From Nothopassalora personata (lineage: Eukaryota; Ascomycota; Dothideomycetes; Mycosphaerellales; Mycosphaerellaceae), in assembly GCA_033816765.1 (NCBI GenBank), contig CM066288.1, forward strand, positions 3,658,001 to 3,722,000: a stretch of DNA of 64,000 nt, written 5' to 3'. This document shows, one piece after another, positions 23,903 through 35,748 of this stretch (positions within the stretch are counted from its first letter, which is position 1; each line of letters begins with the position of its first letter). The notes beneath the pieces were generated by a model. The model worked only from the letters and a program-made list of their open reading frames with translations. It was not told where the DNA came from and did not search any database. A program made the translations under genes and the position numbers.

Positions 23903-26007
23903 ATGGCTGCCTGGCGCGAGATGGGCTCGGCCATGATGGCAGACGGCCAGCAGAACCAAAGTGGCGGCACAGGACAAGGCTTTGGTAGAGCTGTTTTGAT
24001 CGTGACCGGAGTGTTTGCACTCAGCGCTATCCTACTCACGTTGGGGTAAACCACGCGGTTCAAAACACTGCAGCACATACTGACTCTTGTAGATCGATCT
24101 TCCTCCAAGCCAAGAACTACCGCAAACCGCTCCTCCAGCGACATGTCATCCGCATCGTTATCCTCGTGCCCATCTTCTCTGCTGCATCCTGGGCATCTCT
24201 TACCTCCCTCCGAGTCGCCTTCTGGATCGATCCTCTTCGCGATGTCTACGAAGCCTTTACCATTTACACCTTCTTCCAGATTCTCGTCAACTTCCTTGGC
24301 GGCGAGCGGTCTCTCATCATCATGATGCATGGGCGAGCACCAGTCGACCACCTGTGGCCGATGAACCACGTGTTTGGGAAAGTGGACATTAGTGACCCGC
24401 ACTCGTTCCTGAACATCAAGAGAGGGATATTGCAGTATGCATGGATCAAGCCTGTGCTGGCAATTGTGACGATAGCGTGCAAAGCAACGGGTACATTCAG
24501 AGAAGGAATTATTGCAGTCAACTCGGGATACTTCTGGACGGGTCTCATCTACAACGTGAGCATCTGTTGGTCTCTGTATGACCTGGCACTGTTCTGGGTC
24601 TGCATGAGCGACGATCTACAACCATTCAGACCAATGCCCAAATTCTTGTGTATCAAAGGCATCATCTTTGCCTCGTGGTGGCAAGGCTTCTTGCTTTCGA
24701 TACTGGTCTGGATCGGCTTGATCCCGAGTCTACCGCAAGGTGGCTACACAGCGGACAACCTAGCGGCAGCCATTCAGGATGCACTCATCTGCTTCGAGAT
24801 GCCATTTTTTGCAATCTGGCACTGGTATGCTTTCAGCTGGAAAGACTATGCGGACAGGACTATAAGCGACGCCAGGATGCCGATTAGGTTCGCACTGAGA
24901 GATGCTTTCGGTCCAAGAGATCTGATTGAGGATTGCAAAGAGACATTCTCGGGGAAGAAGTATGACTATAGGTATTTCGATGCGGAGGATAATGTGATGG
25001 CGCACGAAGACTCGTCAAGCAGACAGGCACGAATGGCAGAAGGTATGCGCTACGAAAGGAACGGCAGAGGCAAGTATTGGGTCCCGTCGCCTGCAGATCA
25101 CAGGCAACCACTCCTCGGACGATTCAGTAACGCGAGGACAATGAGCCCAGGGGGTGGCAAGGACAGGTCGACAAGTCGAGGCAAAGACTACGGCACAAAT
25201 AACGAGCCTGATGAGCCGGAACTTGATTCAGAAGAAGAGCGCCTCTACCAAAATGCGCGTGCCCTCGAGTTTGGCGACTGGAACTATCCTGTCATCAACA
25301 CTCACTACGCCACCAGAGAAGACAGGCTTGCGGACCCGAATACCATCTCACAGACAACGAATAGACGCCTACTGCAGCCAACATCAGACCAAAGGCAAAG
25401 ACGGAAGAGTCGCATAGCAGACATCAAAAAGGATGTCCATCAACACGACAAGCCTGAGACGTCCTCGAGTGGTAGTGGTGAAGGCCGCTCTGAGGGTAAC
25501 ATCGTCTCAAAGGGAAAGGAGAAGCTAAAGAAAGTCCCCGTCTTTGGCGACCTCGTCCGCACTGGGTCCGAGGACTCTCAAGCCTCCAAGAAAAGTCACA
25601 GTTCGCAGCTTGTAGACCTAGTAGTGGAAGATCACCAAGCAGAAGAGGTAGAACGCGTCCGAGCAAGAAAGGAGGGTGGGCCCGGCTGGAACAGCGTTGA
25701 GCAGAAGCACTTTGTCAAGACGTACCCTGACGAAGAAGAAGCCGAGGAAGTCCGTCAAGGCTTCAACCCGGACGAACCTGAAAGAAAGATCCAGGACCAG
25801 AACCATACTCTTACAGACCCTTTCAAGGATGGTGATGGCCAAGACGAGCCGCCAAAGGCAGTATCGGAATCCCCGGGACGCGATCAGACCGGTCATGAGC
25901 AACCGTGGGAGGAGAGGACGTACGATGGAAGTGACGACAGGCAGAACAAGGACATGCCTAGCCCTGATTTTGAAGATGAAAGAAATGCTTGGGGTGGCGA
26001 CAGGTAG
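23903..26007 (+). CDS. TMEM184/OST-alpha (DUF300) membrane protein
   Basis: Two exons, 23903-24045 and 24093-26007, joined by a 47 nt GT-AG intron, give 685 residues. The first exon supplies the first membrane span (VLIVTGVFALSAILLTL). The next exon restores IFLQAKNYRKPLLQRHV and six more spans up to about residue 290, including YTFFQILVNFLGGERSL and KGIIFASWWQGF, typical of the DUF300 solute-transporter family. The C-terminal half (about 300-685) is a long charged, disordered cytoplasmic tail. In other eukaryotes the family includes organic solute transporter alpha, and the fungal members sit on vacuolar or endosomal membranes. The fold is confident; the substrate is unknown. Confidence 0.87.
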
Positions 26008-26495
26008 TGAGACTCTCACGCAATGGTTTAGGGTGATTCCATCGTGCGGTATTAGCGAAGGCGTTTTGTGCGCAAGTGTTTTGTGAGCGGGTTGTGATGT
26101 ATGTATAAAGACTGGGTCCGCCAGCACTTGGTATCCATCGGGAAGTACAACTTCCTCAAGTAGACTGTCTTGCAGTTCCACGACGAAGTGGTATGACTTT
26201 TCTTACGTGGCATGACGACCACGAAGGCCAAGCTCACACAGACCAATGTCATTACGCAACAGGGTACATACTGCATTAAATGATACTGCTACTTAAGGTA
26301 ACAACGACGCCTTCAACCATCAACAAACGCCAAAATCCAGACCCTTGGGGTATCATTCCAGACGTAAACCTCGTCATCCAAATGTTCCTCCGACATAGGG
26401 AATATATCTTTCAGTTACACATAACACATTACCGGATAGGTAGTCCAGATAGGCAGCCAGGTAGATAGACAAGGAAAACGTGGGGTAGGGAGTGA
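26008..26495. other. convergent intergenic region
   Basis: About 0.49 kb between two genes that end toward each other. It is AT-richer than the genes, as expected of 3' untranslated sequence. No other feature was seen. Confidence 0.5.
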
Positions 26496-29480
26496 TCAGT
26501 TGGCGCCGCCAACGTGAATACCAAGACCCATGATTGCGGGACTTGGGGAGCGGACCATTCTTACGTCGTGAGAATCACCTATCGCTACGCCAATGGGAGT
26601 GCCAGACCTGACCATTGACGAGCGGGAGCTGTTTTGGCGGCTTCCAGGACGACTACCGGAGGGGATTTCGGGTAGTGGTGCTTGAGGTGGCGGTGCAGGG
26701 GGTCCAAGACCAGCCAGAGGAATGCCAAAGTCCATCTCGGGCAACGACGTGTGGCTACTTTTGCGTACGATCTTGCGCGTGCGAGACGGAGGCCGTGAGC
26801 CAGGGAACGGAGGAAGTGCTCCATCAGCGGGTGAAATTGGGAGTGGTGTTGCCTTGTCCGCTGCCTCATCCTGAAGCTTGCCGGTGCCGAAGTTGAAGGC
26901 CTCTTCCGGTACTGTCGAATGACTTGTCTGCATAGTGGCCACGGAGCGGGAAAGCTTGAGGCTTCTGATGGATACTGTGGGAGAAGAGTGGGTAGGTTCA
27001 GCGACGCGGTTTGACGAGGGGAATGGAGCGTATGTCGTGCGGACCTGGAGACTGTTCGGTCGAGGCGGTTTTGCGCTGTTAGCCTGGGCCTGTGCATAGG
27101 CTGCGAGCGCCTGCGCGGAGGGTCTGTGTTGGATGGCCTCGATATGCGCAGGCATGGCCGTCGGCGGCGTCACAAGTGTCGTCGGGAACAAAGATAGTCT
27201 AGCACATGTCGTCTGGAAAGCTTTGCCAGAGGGCTCGACTGGTGAAGCGCCATCCTGGCACTGGAGCACAGGCTTGCGCTCGATCTTTGGCAACGCTGTG
27301 ATTTCCACCTTAGCGGTCAAGCAATGGACTACAGGTATCGGCGAAAGCAACTTATGTGCTGCTTGTTCTGCCAATCTTGGCGATTTGGGAGGACTCATTG
27401 CGGTCGGGTTCCCACGAAGGGGCAGGCTGAATGAATTGGAGCCACTTCGGAGCGGCCGCGACTGAGGCGAGTATGTTGGTGCAGATTCAGTAGCTGCCTT
27501 TGGCATTGCTCGAGTTGCAGGCGTACCATGCATAGGAGCTGAGTAGTATGTGCTGGCTTTTGTCGCCCACGTTGTAGAGGTGGGCAAATCTGCGAGGAAA
27601 GACTCCGGCCGTGGATTGATGTTGGCAGAAGAGGGTGGTTGGACTTTCGAATCGCGCCTAGCGTCTTTTAGACTCCTGTCCTTCAGATTGGGCACGCTCT
27701 GAGTGACCGGTAGTCTATCTTTCCTGGGTGATGATCTTGCAGGCTCTGCCAGAGGCGAACCGTGTCCAATCACGGGAGAGTCTAACGCGTGTTCAACATT
27801 GTCGGCCTGCTGCTGTGCGACTGTCGTTGCACCGCTTCTCGTGGCTGGAATGGTGGGCATATCTTGAAGGAACAGCGGTGCAGCTGATCGTCTATTTGCA
27901 AGTGAGTGTGAAGAGAGACTCCAGAGAGGCGATTTGGCTGGAACAGCCGAGATATCCTTAGCCTTCTCAGAAGGCGGTGTTGATGACATTGAGTTAGTCG
28001 GAGATGCGGGAGTGACGCTGGTCGCGACCGTCGAGGAATGCGACTGACGAGCACTGTTGCGGACTCTATCCAATTTCTGCTGATCCACAGAGAGCGCTGT
28101 AGAGGAGCTGTCAGATGCAGTATCCGATGCCGCTCTAGGTCGCGAGCGCGGAGACTCGGCTTTCGATAAATTTGATGTGACTTTCTCTTGAATCTCAGCC
28201 TGAGCTAACAACGGCGAGGGTCGTGGCTCTGAATGCTCCGAGCTGGACGTAGTAATCGCTGCTGGTCCATTAGGGCTGCGCTTGACTTGGTAGCGATGAC
28301 TTTGACTGGGTGTCTTCTTGAGGTCCACCTGCGGGGGTTCGCTGATGACAGCTTTCGACGTTTGTGAAGCGCCAGAGTCCGATCTCACTCTTTTGCCTCC
28401 TTGTACCTCGATTTCTTTCCTGATGACGAACATCCATTCGCCCATCTCCTGTGCATTCGGCATCACTAGTAGAAGATTGTTCGTGGTCCGTCTCGCAGAA
28501 TGATTTCGCATCGTGAACCTCGACAGCAAAGAGTGATGGCTGGACGACATGCAGCCGTATTGGTCGACTTGCTGTGCAATCTGTAGAACATGATACCTTC
28601 CAGGTATCAAGTCTGATGCATACGCCGCAGAGTCTTTTCCCAGCTGCAAGACCTTCTCTGGCATCCGATCGTTGGCGCCTGTTTCCGCATACTGAAGCAA
28701 AAAGCCGGATGTGACCAAAACTACTAGCTTCTTCGGAATGCTTTGGCTGGCAAGGGGTCCACTGTTGACGTGGCTGACCGATGGTTTGACAGCTACTCGA
28801 GGTCCAATGCTACCACGATGGCCAGGAACGTTCATTGACGGGATCTCAGCGTGCGGCGTGAAGAAGCTACTCGTTATTCGACCTCTGGCGGGTCGGGACA
28901 GGACCATCTCGGGGCTCATCGTCGACACCTCCAATATGCCGTGCTTTATTGCTTGAGGCCAAACTTGGAACAGCGGTGGAGGGTCGAATGCCCGTGTCCT
29001 TCCTCCACTTGGAAGTGGCGGAAGAGCGTCAGTTTCCGTGTATCTCCCAGAACGAGTGGCGTACGACTTGGAGCTGGATGGTCTTATTCGGCCCGCTTCG
29101 GCATCCACATTCTGAACTCGTACGAGGAGATCCATCTTCGATGCCGTCGCATCGGTGTTGGACATGGCCCACAGAGGGATTGAGGGTGCATCAAGGCCAG
29201 ACTCAGCATAGCCTCGCAGCTTCTCGATCTTGGGCTTGCTGAATAGGTTGAATAACGACATCTTCGAAGACCGCGCAGGTCGAAGCTCAGGTCGAGGTTC
29301 CGCTTTCTTCAGTAGCGGAGGTGGTTCGCCAGCATGCTGTCGATCAAGGACTTCAGTGGGACGGATACAAAGACTGTTTCGTTTCCGTAGGTCGGGAGCT
29401 GGGCCATCTAAGGTTGTTTGCGATCGTGAGAGTCGTAGTTTGTTTCGAAGATTGCTTGCATCCCTCTCGAAGTCATCCAT
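26496..29480 (-). CDS. large disordered protein with a PH-like domain
   Basis: An uninterrupted frame of 994 residues starting at the ATG of MDDFERDASNLR. A folded region lies at about 175-380: FDPPPLFQVWPQAIKHG opens it, KKLVVLVTSGFLLQYAE looks like a beta strand pair, and MGEWMFVIRKEIE closes it as the C-terminal helix of a PH domain. The remaining 600 residues are Ser/Pro-rich with many basic SP sites, and the end is Pro/Gly-rich. PH domains usually bind phosphoinositides or proteins, so a cortical scaffold role is plausible but not shown. The PH call is from pattern only. Confidence 0.75.
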   Translation of the reverse strand: MDDFERDASNLRNKLRLSRSQTTLDGPAPDLRKRNSLCIRPTEVLDRQHAGEPPPLLKKAEPRPELRPARSSKMSLFNLFSKPKIEKLRGYAESGLDAPSIPLWAMSNTDATASKMDLLVRVQNVDAEAGRIRPSSSKSYATRSGRYTETDALPPLPSGGRTRAFDPPPLFQVWPQAIKHGILEVSTMSPEMVLSRPARGRITSSFFTPHAEIPSMNVPGHRGSIGPRVAVKPSVSHVNSGPLASQSIPKKLVVLVTSGFLLQYAETGANDRMPEKVLQLGKDSAAYASDLIPGRYHVLQIAQQVDQYGCMSSSHHSLLSRFTMRNHSARRTTNNLLLVMPNAQEMGEWMFVIRKEIEVQGGKRVRSDSGASQTSKAVISEPPQVDLKKTPSQSHRYQVKRSPNGPAAITTSSSEHSEPRPSPLLAQAEIQEKVTSNLSKAESPRSRPRAASDTASDSSSTALSVDQQKLDRVRNSARQSHSSTVATSVTPASPTNSMSSTPPSEKAKDISAVPAKSPLWSLSSHSLANRRSAAPLFLQDMPTIPATRSGATTVAQQQADNVEHALDSPVIGHGSPLAEPARSSPRKDRLPVTQSVPNLKDRSLKDARRDSKVQPPSSANINPRPESFLADLPTSTTWATKASTYYSAPMHGTPATRAMPKAATESAPTYSPQSRPLRSGSNSFSLPLRGNPTAMSPPKSPRLAEQAAHKLLSPIPVVHCLTAKVEITALPKIERKPVLQCQDGASPVEPSGKAFQTTCARLSLFPTTLVTPPTAMPAHIEAIQHRPSAQALAAYAQAQANSAKPPRPNSLQVRTTYAPFPSSNRVAEPTHSSPTVSIRSLKLSRSVATMQTSHSTVPEEAFNFGTGKLQDEAADKATPLPISPADGALPPFPGSRPPSRTRKIVRKSSHTSLPEMDFGIPLAGLGPPAPPPQAPLPEIPSGSRPGSRQNSSRSSMVRSGTPIGVAIGDSHDVRMVRSPSPAIMGLGIHVGGAN

Positions 29481-31102
29481 GTAGAATGAGGCCGCAAACT
29501 CTGGTACGACTCTGCAGCTCGTTCGCAGACAAATTCAGGCACATATGCGGGACGCGCGAGTCGTGTCTCGTGTCTCGTTTGATGCGGTATGCCGATGGGC
29601 CTGAGAAAGTAGATTGGTCTCCGCTAGTGGCTTGCTTCAACCAGAGTAGTCGGCCGGTTGCGCGTGAGAGCGGACATCTGCAGGTGGAACAATGGGGTTG
29701 TCGTGCGATAGCATTAGGAAGAGCAGAAGCGGAGACCGTGTTGATAGCACCTGGTCGCCGTGTTTTCTTTGCGCGCAAGGACAGGGAGTCATGGATGATC
29801 GTGTGGAATTAGTGGGCAGTTGGATCTTGTGCCGGACCGCGCGGGTTTGACGCGTAAAGCGTAAAGGAGATTGACCCAATGAAGCAGCCATCGTCTTGGC
29901 GGATCGCCTGTGCCCGTCAGCGGGGCGAACGAAGCTGACCGGGGAAGCTTGGGGGAGGATGGAAGCGTGACGGCGTAGGCCAAAGGCAGTATAGACGCGA
30001 ACCCTCGCCCGATGTGATGGTAGACCAAATTCGAGCGAGTGCGCGCTCCATGTTTCAAGAAATCACTATCTTGACAGGACAGAGAGGCGCATCTCGGTGG
30101 CACCGCGGCGCAGGCGGCAGTAGTGCTGTGAGATCATTATGGTTTTATGAACTAGTGCCGTTGGTTGCGTGTTACGATACGGACAATCACGATAGACAAA
30201 GTATCTGAATCAGGGCGTTGCGAATGGCCGGGCATTTGACAGGTAGATGCCTGTGGCCTCGCGACGACAAGCCTGCCCGTTATGAATGTGCTGCTGTGGC
30301 GTCCTTTGGATGAGCCAAGGGAGGGAGCATGAGATGAATCGTCACCACAGAGCCTCATCATTAAAACTGCGCCGTTGGCCATCCTGGTGTACGGGCAACG
30401 TTCGCACTGTGCTCGAGTAGTAGCCGTTTGTGCATGCAGGGGTCCCTGTTCCGACAAGTGGGCAGTCAAGAGTCCTCGGTATGAAAAACCTGCTGCAGAG
30501 CGCGCGCCGTCGCACGCGTCGCATCAACAGTAAACAGACGACACCGCGTCGAAAGCAGGGAGCCGCTGTCGTAGTTGTTGTCTGCTAAAGTACAGTGGCC
30601 AGGGTGTTAATGCAGGTACAGTACTGTATAGCTGTTGCCTGGGGTTTCGCTCCGGAGACGTTTTCCTGAGGGCGGGTAGTTCCTTTGTGCATGTCATATC
30701 AGGCGCTCACGATTTCATCTACAGTAAGGGTCAGCTCACATTCTGACTAAGCAATTAATTGCCAGATTTTGCCTTCCTTCGGGGGCCCTCCTACCGTGGA
30801 GGCCCTCCTACCTTGGGCCCCTCCCATGTTTGCTTCGGCTACAGGTAACATATAGCGGGCAAGTGCATTTTGGAGACTAATCAAATTTTGAATAATAACT
30901 AAGAATTGGAGCTGCCCGCAGAAGAGATCTCGCTCCAGGGCCGACTTCGGAAGTCTACCGGAGCCACACGCTCGGTGCGTGCGGTTGACGTGTGAGAGCT
31001 CTCGCGACACATCTCGTGTCTCTACTTCGGCGGGTTCTCTGTGCCTGCCCGTATGACTTGCTAACAGCCCGCCTCTCGCAGCAGTGAGTCTGCTCCACTA
31101 CG
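29481..31102. other. 1.6 kb gene-poor divergent region
   Basis: The region lies between divergent starts. It includes a short GC-rich direct repeat (30784-30812). An 87-codon minus frame (30747-31010) reads across that repeat; its translation (NALARYMLPVAEANMGG) is unusual but matches no family I can name. It might be a mobile-element fragment. Confidence 0.4.
30784..30812. repeat. 12 bp direct repeat, 17 bp period
   Basis: GGCCCTCCTACC occurs at 30784-30795 and again at 30801-30812, with a third partial copy (GGGCCCCTCC) just after. The surroundings are AT-rich, so this short GC block stands out. Its function is unknown. Confidence 0.5.
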
Positions 31103-32204
31103 ATGCCACCAGACCTCAACAGCCTTCCGCGAAGCAATTCCAGAACACCCTCAATGTCTACATCACCTCTTTCACACCGACCACGAAGGATTTCAATCAG
31201 TACCGGCGACAATGCGCGACCTAGTCCACCTTCGCCGCGCTCTCCGTCGCTGTCCTCATTACAGGCAGCAGCTGTGATCAACTCCGGTCTCCACCATTCT
31301 CCAAGCAGAGCATCTCCCAGCATTGAGCGCCGGCGGTCTTCGCTCATGAACAACATCCATCTGAACGATCCTAGCATTCCCGCGCCGGGCGAGCTCCAAC
31401 AAAGCAATGGCAGCAACGGCAGCAACTCCGGCAGCCCGCGACTTGGTAGAAGGTCCTTCGCACTGCCCACAGCAGATCCACACCACCAGCGGCAGCCGAG
31501 CCTGGGAGAGCTACATCAGGAACTTGAGAACGAGCAAGAAGCGCAAGTGAACCGGCTGCTACACCAGATCAGGACCCAGCAAGATCAATTGGCTGCCTTG
31601 CAAAGAAGTCCAGGAGACCTTTCATCCAGCACGACAGACGCCGCACCTACATCTGCCCTTTCTACAGCGACTACGCCAGCCGGCTCTGCAATCGCGGATC
31701 ACCCCTCACCACGTCCCACCTCCACATCGCAGACTGCTGGCCAGCACTTCCATCATCCTCATTCACTCTCACGGCAATCATCGTCTCGTTTCTCAAATGC
31801 AGGGTCAAACAGCAGAGGCACTTCCCCTGCTCTGCGACCCCAGACCGGAAGCCTGGGACCCCTGACGGAGGACTTCCTGTTAGCTGGAACGAGGGATGAG
31901 TGCGCTTTCTATCAAGCGGAGACTCAGATGTTGACCCGAGAGAACCAAATGCTCAAACTGCGTATTCGAGAGCTCGGTAAGTCTTCAACAGGCTGCCGGC
32001 CCTTCAGGATTTGCAAGCTGACGAGTTGCAGAAAGGCAAGTGTCTGATATGGGCGGCTTGTCGTTGGCAGGCACGACTCCTCAACAAGCGAGCACTGCCA
32101 TGCCCCCACATCACTCACCGTCGGCAAGTCCGCCTGCAACGTTCGCAGGACAGTCTGCACCAAATCTAACTGCCGAGGCTGAGACCACGGCCAAAGTTGA
32201 ATGA
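31103..32204 (+). CDS. coiled-coil, Ser-rich hypothetical protein
   Basis: Two exons, 31103-31976 and 32032-32204, give 348 residues. The 55 nt intron starts GTAAGT and ends TTGCAG, and splicing turns RELG into RELERQVSDMG. The protein is Ser/Pro-rich with two short coiled coils: HQELENEQEAQVNRLLHQI (about 135-170) and ENQMLKLRIRELERQV (about 275-297). The second is preceded by the Cys-containing GTRDECAFYQAE. Such proteins are widespread in filamentous fungi and largely unnamed. The paired coils suggest oligomerisation. No function is proposed. Confidence 0.75.
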
Positions 32205-32730
32205 GCGATTCGTTCTTCATCTTCACGTACAAGTGGCAGGGAGTTATGGGCAATGGCGTTTGGCGTTTGGGAAATCCGTGAGCATGAAGGCTGCAGGCAC
32301 GGCGGGATACGGCAGCAATGGGGGCTTGCTGCTGACTCAACACATGTACTCTACGAGACGATGCGATGAGATACGAGATATGCCTAATGAGATTGCGTTG
32401 CAGCACAGGTTGCCTGCACGTTCGGTCCTGGAACTCACCGTATTATGATCGTCCATCAACCAGGTTGTCGCCAGGTTGGAACAAATGCATGTCGAGCCGT
32501 TGACCACCACCAGCGCCGTCAAAGGTGTGAATTCCACCTGTCCAAGCCGTAGCGTGCGATTGTTGTCCGATCGCTCTGCCTGTTGATGCCGAAGTCACGC
32601 TATGACAGTCGACTGGGTGCCTGAGGCTCCAACAGGAGCGGAATTGAGTCCGACCGAAATCTCTCACAATTTTTAGAACTTCAGGTTCACAACTTCACTG
32701 TCGCATTGTCGCATGCAGCACAGGTACACA
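32205..32730. other. intergenic, nothing recognised
   Basis: About 0.5 kb between two plus-strand genes: the 3' region of the coiled-coil gene and the promoter of the L1-domain gene. No recognisable feature. Confidence 0.5.
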
Positions 32731-34044
32731 ATGGCGCCCTCCAGCAAGGTAATGGCCACAACGAACGCATCCAGCACGCCTTCCAAGCTGGACTCGAAGC
32801 AGACTCTCAAAGCATCGACTGCACTCCTGCGCAAGATCCAGACTGACGAGGCAACTTCAAAAGAGACATCCAAGCTGAATCTCCTCGAGGATGCTGACGG
32901 AGAAGAGCCAGACGACGAGACACCTGTTTGGATGGTCCTTACGACCAAGAAGCACATCGCCGACAAGAAGCGCCTCAAGCCCGGCAAGATCGTGCTGCCA
33001 AACCCATTTCTCAATCCCGGGCAGGAGAATCTGAGAATATGTCTGATCACTGCAGACCCACAGCGCAAGTACAAGGATCTGATCTCCGAACCGGGGTTCC
33101 CGCTGGAGCTTGGAAAGCGTATTGGCCGTGTGATTGGCATGGAGAAGCTGAAGAGCAAGTACAAGAGTTATGAGAGCAAGAGGCAGCTGTTGGGTGAATA
33201 TGATGTTTTCTTGGCCGACGACCGCGTTATCACGTATCTCCCGACGGTGCTCGGAAAGACCTTCTACAAGTCTGGTACTAAGCGACCGATACCAATCACA
33301 CTCGAGGGCAAGCGACACACAGTAGACCAGCAAGGCAACAAGAGGCGGAAACTTGCAGAGGGTGGAAGTAAGGTTACGAAGGATGAGGTGAAGCCAAAGG
33401 ATGCAGCACACGAGATCACGAGGACGCTGGGAAGCACGCTTGTGCACTTGGCACCTAGCACAACGACGGCAGTCAAGGTTGGTGTTGCAAGTCAGACTCC
33501 AGAAGAAGTACAGGCAAATATTGAGGCTGTGATGGACGCAATGGTGGAGCGGTACGTGCCGCAGAAGTGGAAGAACATCCGCGCGGTTCACATCAAGGGC
33601 CCAGATACTGCGGCACTACCGATTTACCTAACAGACGAGCTCTGGGCCGATGAGCAGGATGTGCTTGAGGAGGCACCAAAGGCGAATGTCGGCAAGAAGA
33701 GGAAGCGGGGCGCACTCACTGAGACGCCAGAGAATGAAGTCCTCGAGGTGCCAGGTCCAGACGGCAAGATGAGGACTCTAGAGAAGCCAGCGTCAAAAAA
33801 GAAGAGCTTAGAGTTGGACGTGGCACCGAAGAAGAAGCGCAAGAGTGAAGATATAGACGAAGAAGCTGAGGCGAAAGCTGCAGAGAAAGCCGAGAAGAAA
33901 GCGCGGAGAGAAGCACTGAAGGCGCAGAAAGACAGCTTACGGGAAGACGTCGACACCGAGTCTCCAAAGACCAAGCGAAAGGCCGCTGCAGACGCACCAG
34001 CGATAGTGAAGAAAGCTGGAAAGAAGACGAAGACGAAGGCTTAG
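32731..34044 (+). CDS. ribosomal L1-domain nucleolar protein (Cic1/Utp30 family)
   Basis: One exon of 437 residues (ATG at 32731; one six codons upstream is possible). The N-terminal 60 residues are charged. The ribosomal L1 fold (about 65-310) is recognisable from WMVLTTKKHIADKKRLKP, LPNPF, CLITADPQRKYKD, EYDVFLADDRVITYLP and LGKTFYKSGTKRPIP. The final 110 residues form a Lys-rich tail of KKKRK-type clusters, typical of nucleolar proteins. Cic1 (Nsa3) and Utp30 are assembly factors of pre-60S and pre-90S ribosomes. The long basic tail favours Cic1, but the two are hard to separate by eye. Confidence 0.88.
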   Translation: MAPSSKVMATTNASSTPSKLDSKQTLKASTALLRKIQTDEATSKETSKLNLLEDADGEEPDDETPVWMVLTTKKHIADKKRLKPGKIVLPNPFLNPGQENLRICLITADPQRKYKDLISEPGFPLELGKRIGRVIGMEKLKSKYKSYESKRQLLGEYDVFLADDRVITYLPTVLGKTFYKSGTKRPIPITLEGKRHTVDQQGNKRRKLAEGGSKVTKDEVKPKDAAHEITRTLGSTLVHLAPSTTTAVKVGVASQTPEEVQANIEAVMDAMVERYVPQKWKNIRAVHIKGPDTAALPIYLTDELWADEQDVLEEAPKANVGKKRKRGALTETPENEVLEVPGPDGKMRTLEKPASKKKSLELDVAPKKKRKSEDIDEEAEAKAAEKAEKKARREALKAQKDSLREDVDTESPKTKRKAAADAPAIVKKAGKKTKTKA

Positions 34045-34161
34045 TCGGCCTTTGCTATTGCTGAAGCATCTTTACAGCGTACGTCGCTCCTACAGCGAGA
34101 TTGGATTTCTGGTCCTACCCGCACTGATTGGCATCAAAGTAACAAGCGCTTCCGCAGTATC

Positions 34162-34371
34162 ATGGAATTTGAGTCGTTCAAATCCAACTTCAAGCAGCGC
34201 AAGGAGGATGCTGCTGTCCGGGAACAGATGATTGACGCCGTCAAAGATGATCGTCAGAAGAAGATATGTGACGATAAGCTAAGGCGGTTCCTGGAGCAAA
34301 AGGCTGGCTGGCGCAGTGGCGCGCCCTTGTCGAATGGGAAGGAGCTATTACCCCTACGATTGCGAGCTTAG
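34162..34371 (+). CDS. small charged hypothetical protein
   Basis: A 69-codon frame with an amphipathic, highly charged helical pattern (NFKQRKEDAAVREQMIDAV, then DDKLRRFLEQKAGW). It begins 117 bp after the L1-domain gene on the same strand and ends 150 bp before convergent End3. The regular heptad-like charge pattern argues against a chance frame. It could also be the last exon of a longer transcript. No family recognised. Confidence 0.4.
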   Translation: MEFESFKSNFKQRKEDAAVREQMIDAVKDDRQKKICDDKLRRFLEQKAGWRSGAPLSNGKELLPLRLRA

Positions 34372-34518
34372 CACGCCTCACTACATACACTGTTCTTTCA
34401 CATGCATAGCGAGGCGTTCAGGCGGGAAAATCGCAGGTCTGTTGATGATACGGATGGTCCACCTGCTCGGCGTCTACACAATAGGGGTATTATGTTTGTC
34501 CACGCTGTACAATTCCCT

Positions 34519-35748
34519 TCATCTACCCGCCTTCTCCGCCTCAATCTGATCTCTCAACCCCTGCAGCACCTCCTCCCTCTTCCTCAAATGATTTTGCAAC
34601 CCATCCACCTGCTCCTTCACCATCTCAATCTCGTCCTGATACTGCTTCAAACTCTGGCCTCTCTTCGCCTTCCCATCGCCGTTCTCCAGATCCCGCAGTT
34701 CCCTCCTCTTGTAATCTAGCAACTGCTCCAGCTCCCGCTTCACCAGCGCAGGCTTCGAATCTTCCCTCCTGCCTCCCCGGGACCTCCTCTTCTGCGCCTG
34801 CTCCTCCACCTTCACCATCTTCTCCTCGAGATCCTTCAACTGCTTCTTCAACCTCACCTCCTCCCACTCCCCATCCCTTGGCGTCGAGCTAAAGTCCGTT
34901 CCCTTCGGTTTCCGCTCCCCTACCCCCAACCGGCTGAGATATGCATCCCCAAACTTCGCCTTCTTCCCAGTCAACGTGTTATCATCCCGCTTCGCCCCCC
35001 ATCGATCCGCGGCCGTCTGCTGCGTATTCACGCGGTCGATATTGTACTCTATCTTCCCTTGCTCAAACGTCGCCCGCAGACTCGGCGGGACATTGCGTGG
35101 AATTCTGTAGCCTTCATGGCGGTTATTCAGGATGTGCAGGAACGCTAGGCATGCATCTTTGTTGATCCCTTCTTCACTCTTTGGGTTCACGAGGTTCCAG
35201 GCTGAGCGGACGTCGGTGTCTGGGACGTCTAGGGAATCGTAGAGCTCTGATAATGCGTCGAAGGAGATGAGGCCGTTGCGGGGATTGCGCGACGAGGTAT
35301 AGATTTCTTCGTATTTGGCCCGGTTGGTGGGTGTCATGTACCAGTCGAACCCGTCTTTCAGACCTGAGGAATCCTCGTCGTCGTCGTAGTCTGGTTGTGC
35401 AAATCGTTCTCCTCCGCCGGAGACTGCGCGCGATGCTTGGACGAGGTATGCTTTGCTTTCGGGCACCATCCAGTCCGGGAGCGTGCGGGGTACGTCCGTG
35501 TATTCGCCGTTCATGAGGTCGTAGATTAGGCGCATGGCTACGCAGAATTCCTCAAAGTCTAGGCGGCCGTCGCCGTCGACGTCTGCGAGGTCCCATATTC
35601 GTTCGAGTTGGTCGTCGCGGAGCTGGGAGTTTTTGAGGACTGAGGCGGCTTGGGTGCCGTCGAGGTGGGTGCCGCCGTTGGAGAGTGTTGAGAAGATCTC
35701 CCAGTAGCGGGAAACTTCCCATTCTTCGATGCGTTTGGTGGAGGACAT
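34519..35748 (-). CDS. END3: End3, actin/endocytosis regulatory protein
   Basis: One exon of 409 residues, the usual length. The N-terminal EH domain (about 8-100) has [20 protein letters not shown] and a complete EF-hand loop [14 protein letters not shown] second EH-like domain (about 130-230) includes [17 protein letters not shown]. The C-terminus (about 300-409) is a long coiled coil with repeated [15 protein letters not shown] heptads. End3 joins Pan1 and Sla1 in the endocytic coat at cortical actin patches. The start ATG is followed directly by the family-typical [15 protein letters not shown]. It looks intact. Confidence 0.95.
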   Translation of the reverse strand: MSSTKRIEEWEVSRYWEIFSTLSNGGTHLDGTQAASVLKNSQLRDDQLERIWDLADVDGDGRLDFEEFCVAMRLIYDLMNGEYTDVPRTLPDWMVPESKAYLVQASRAVSGGGERFAQPDYDDDEDSSGLKDGFDWYMTPTNRAKYEEIYTSSRNPRNGLISFDALSELYDSLDVPDTDVRSAWNLVNPKSEEGINKDACLAFLHILNNRHEGYRIPRNVPPSLRATFEQGKIEYNIDRVNTQQTAADRWGAKRDDNTLTGKKAKFGDAYLSRLGVGERKPKGTDFSSTPRDGEWEEVRLKKQLKDLEEKMVKVEEQAQKRRSRGGRREDSKPALVKRELEQLLDYKRRELRDLENGDGKAKRGQSLKQYQDEIEMVKEQVDGLQNHLRKREEVLQGLRDQIEAEKAGR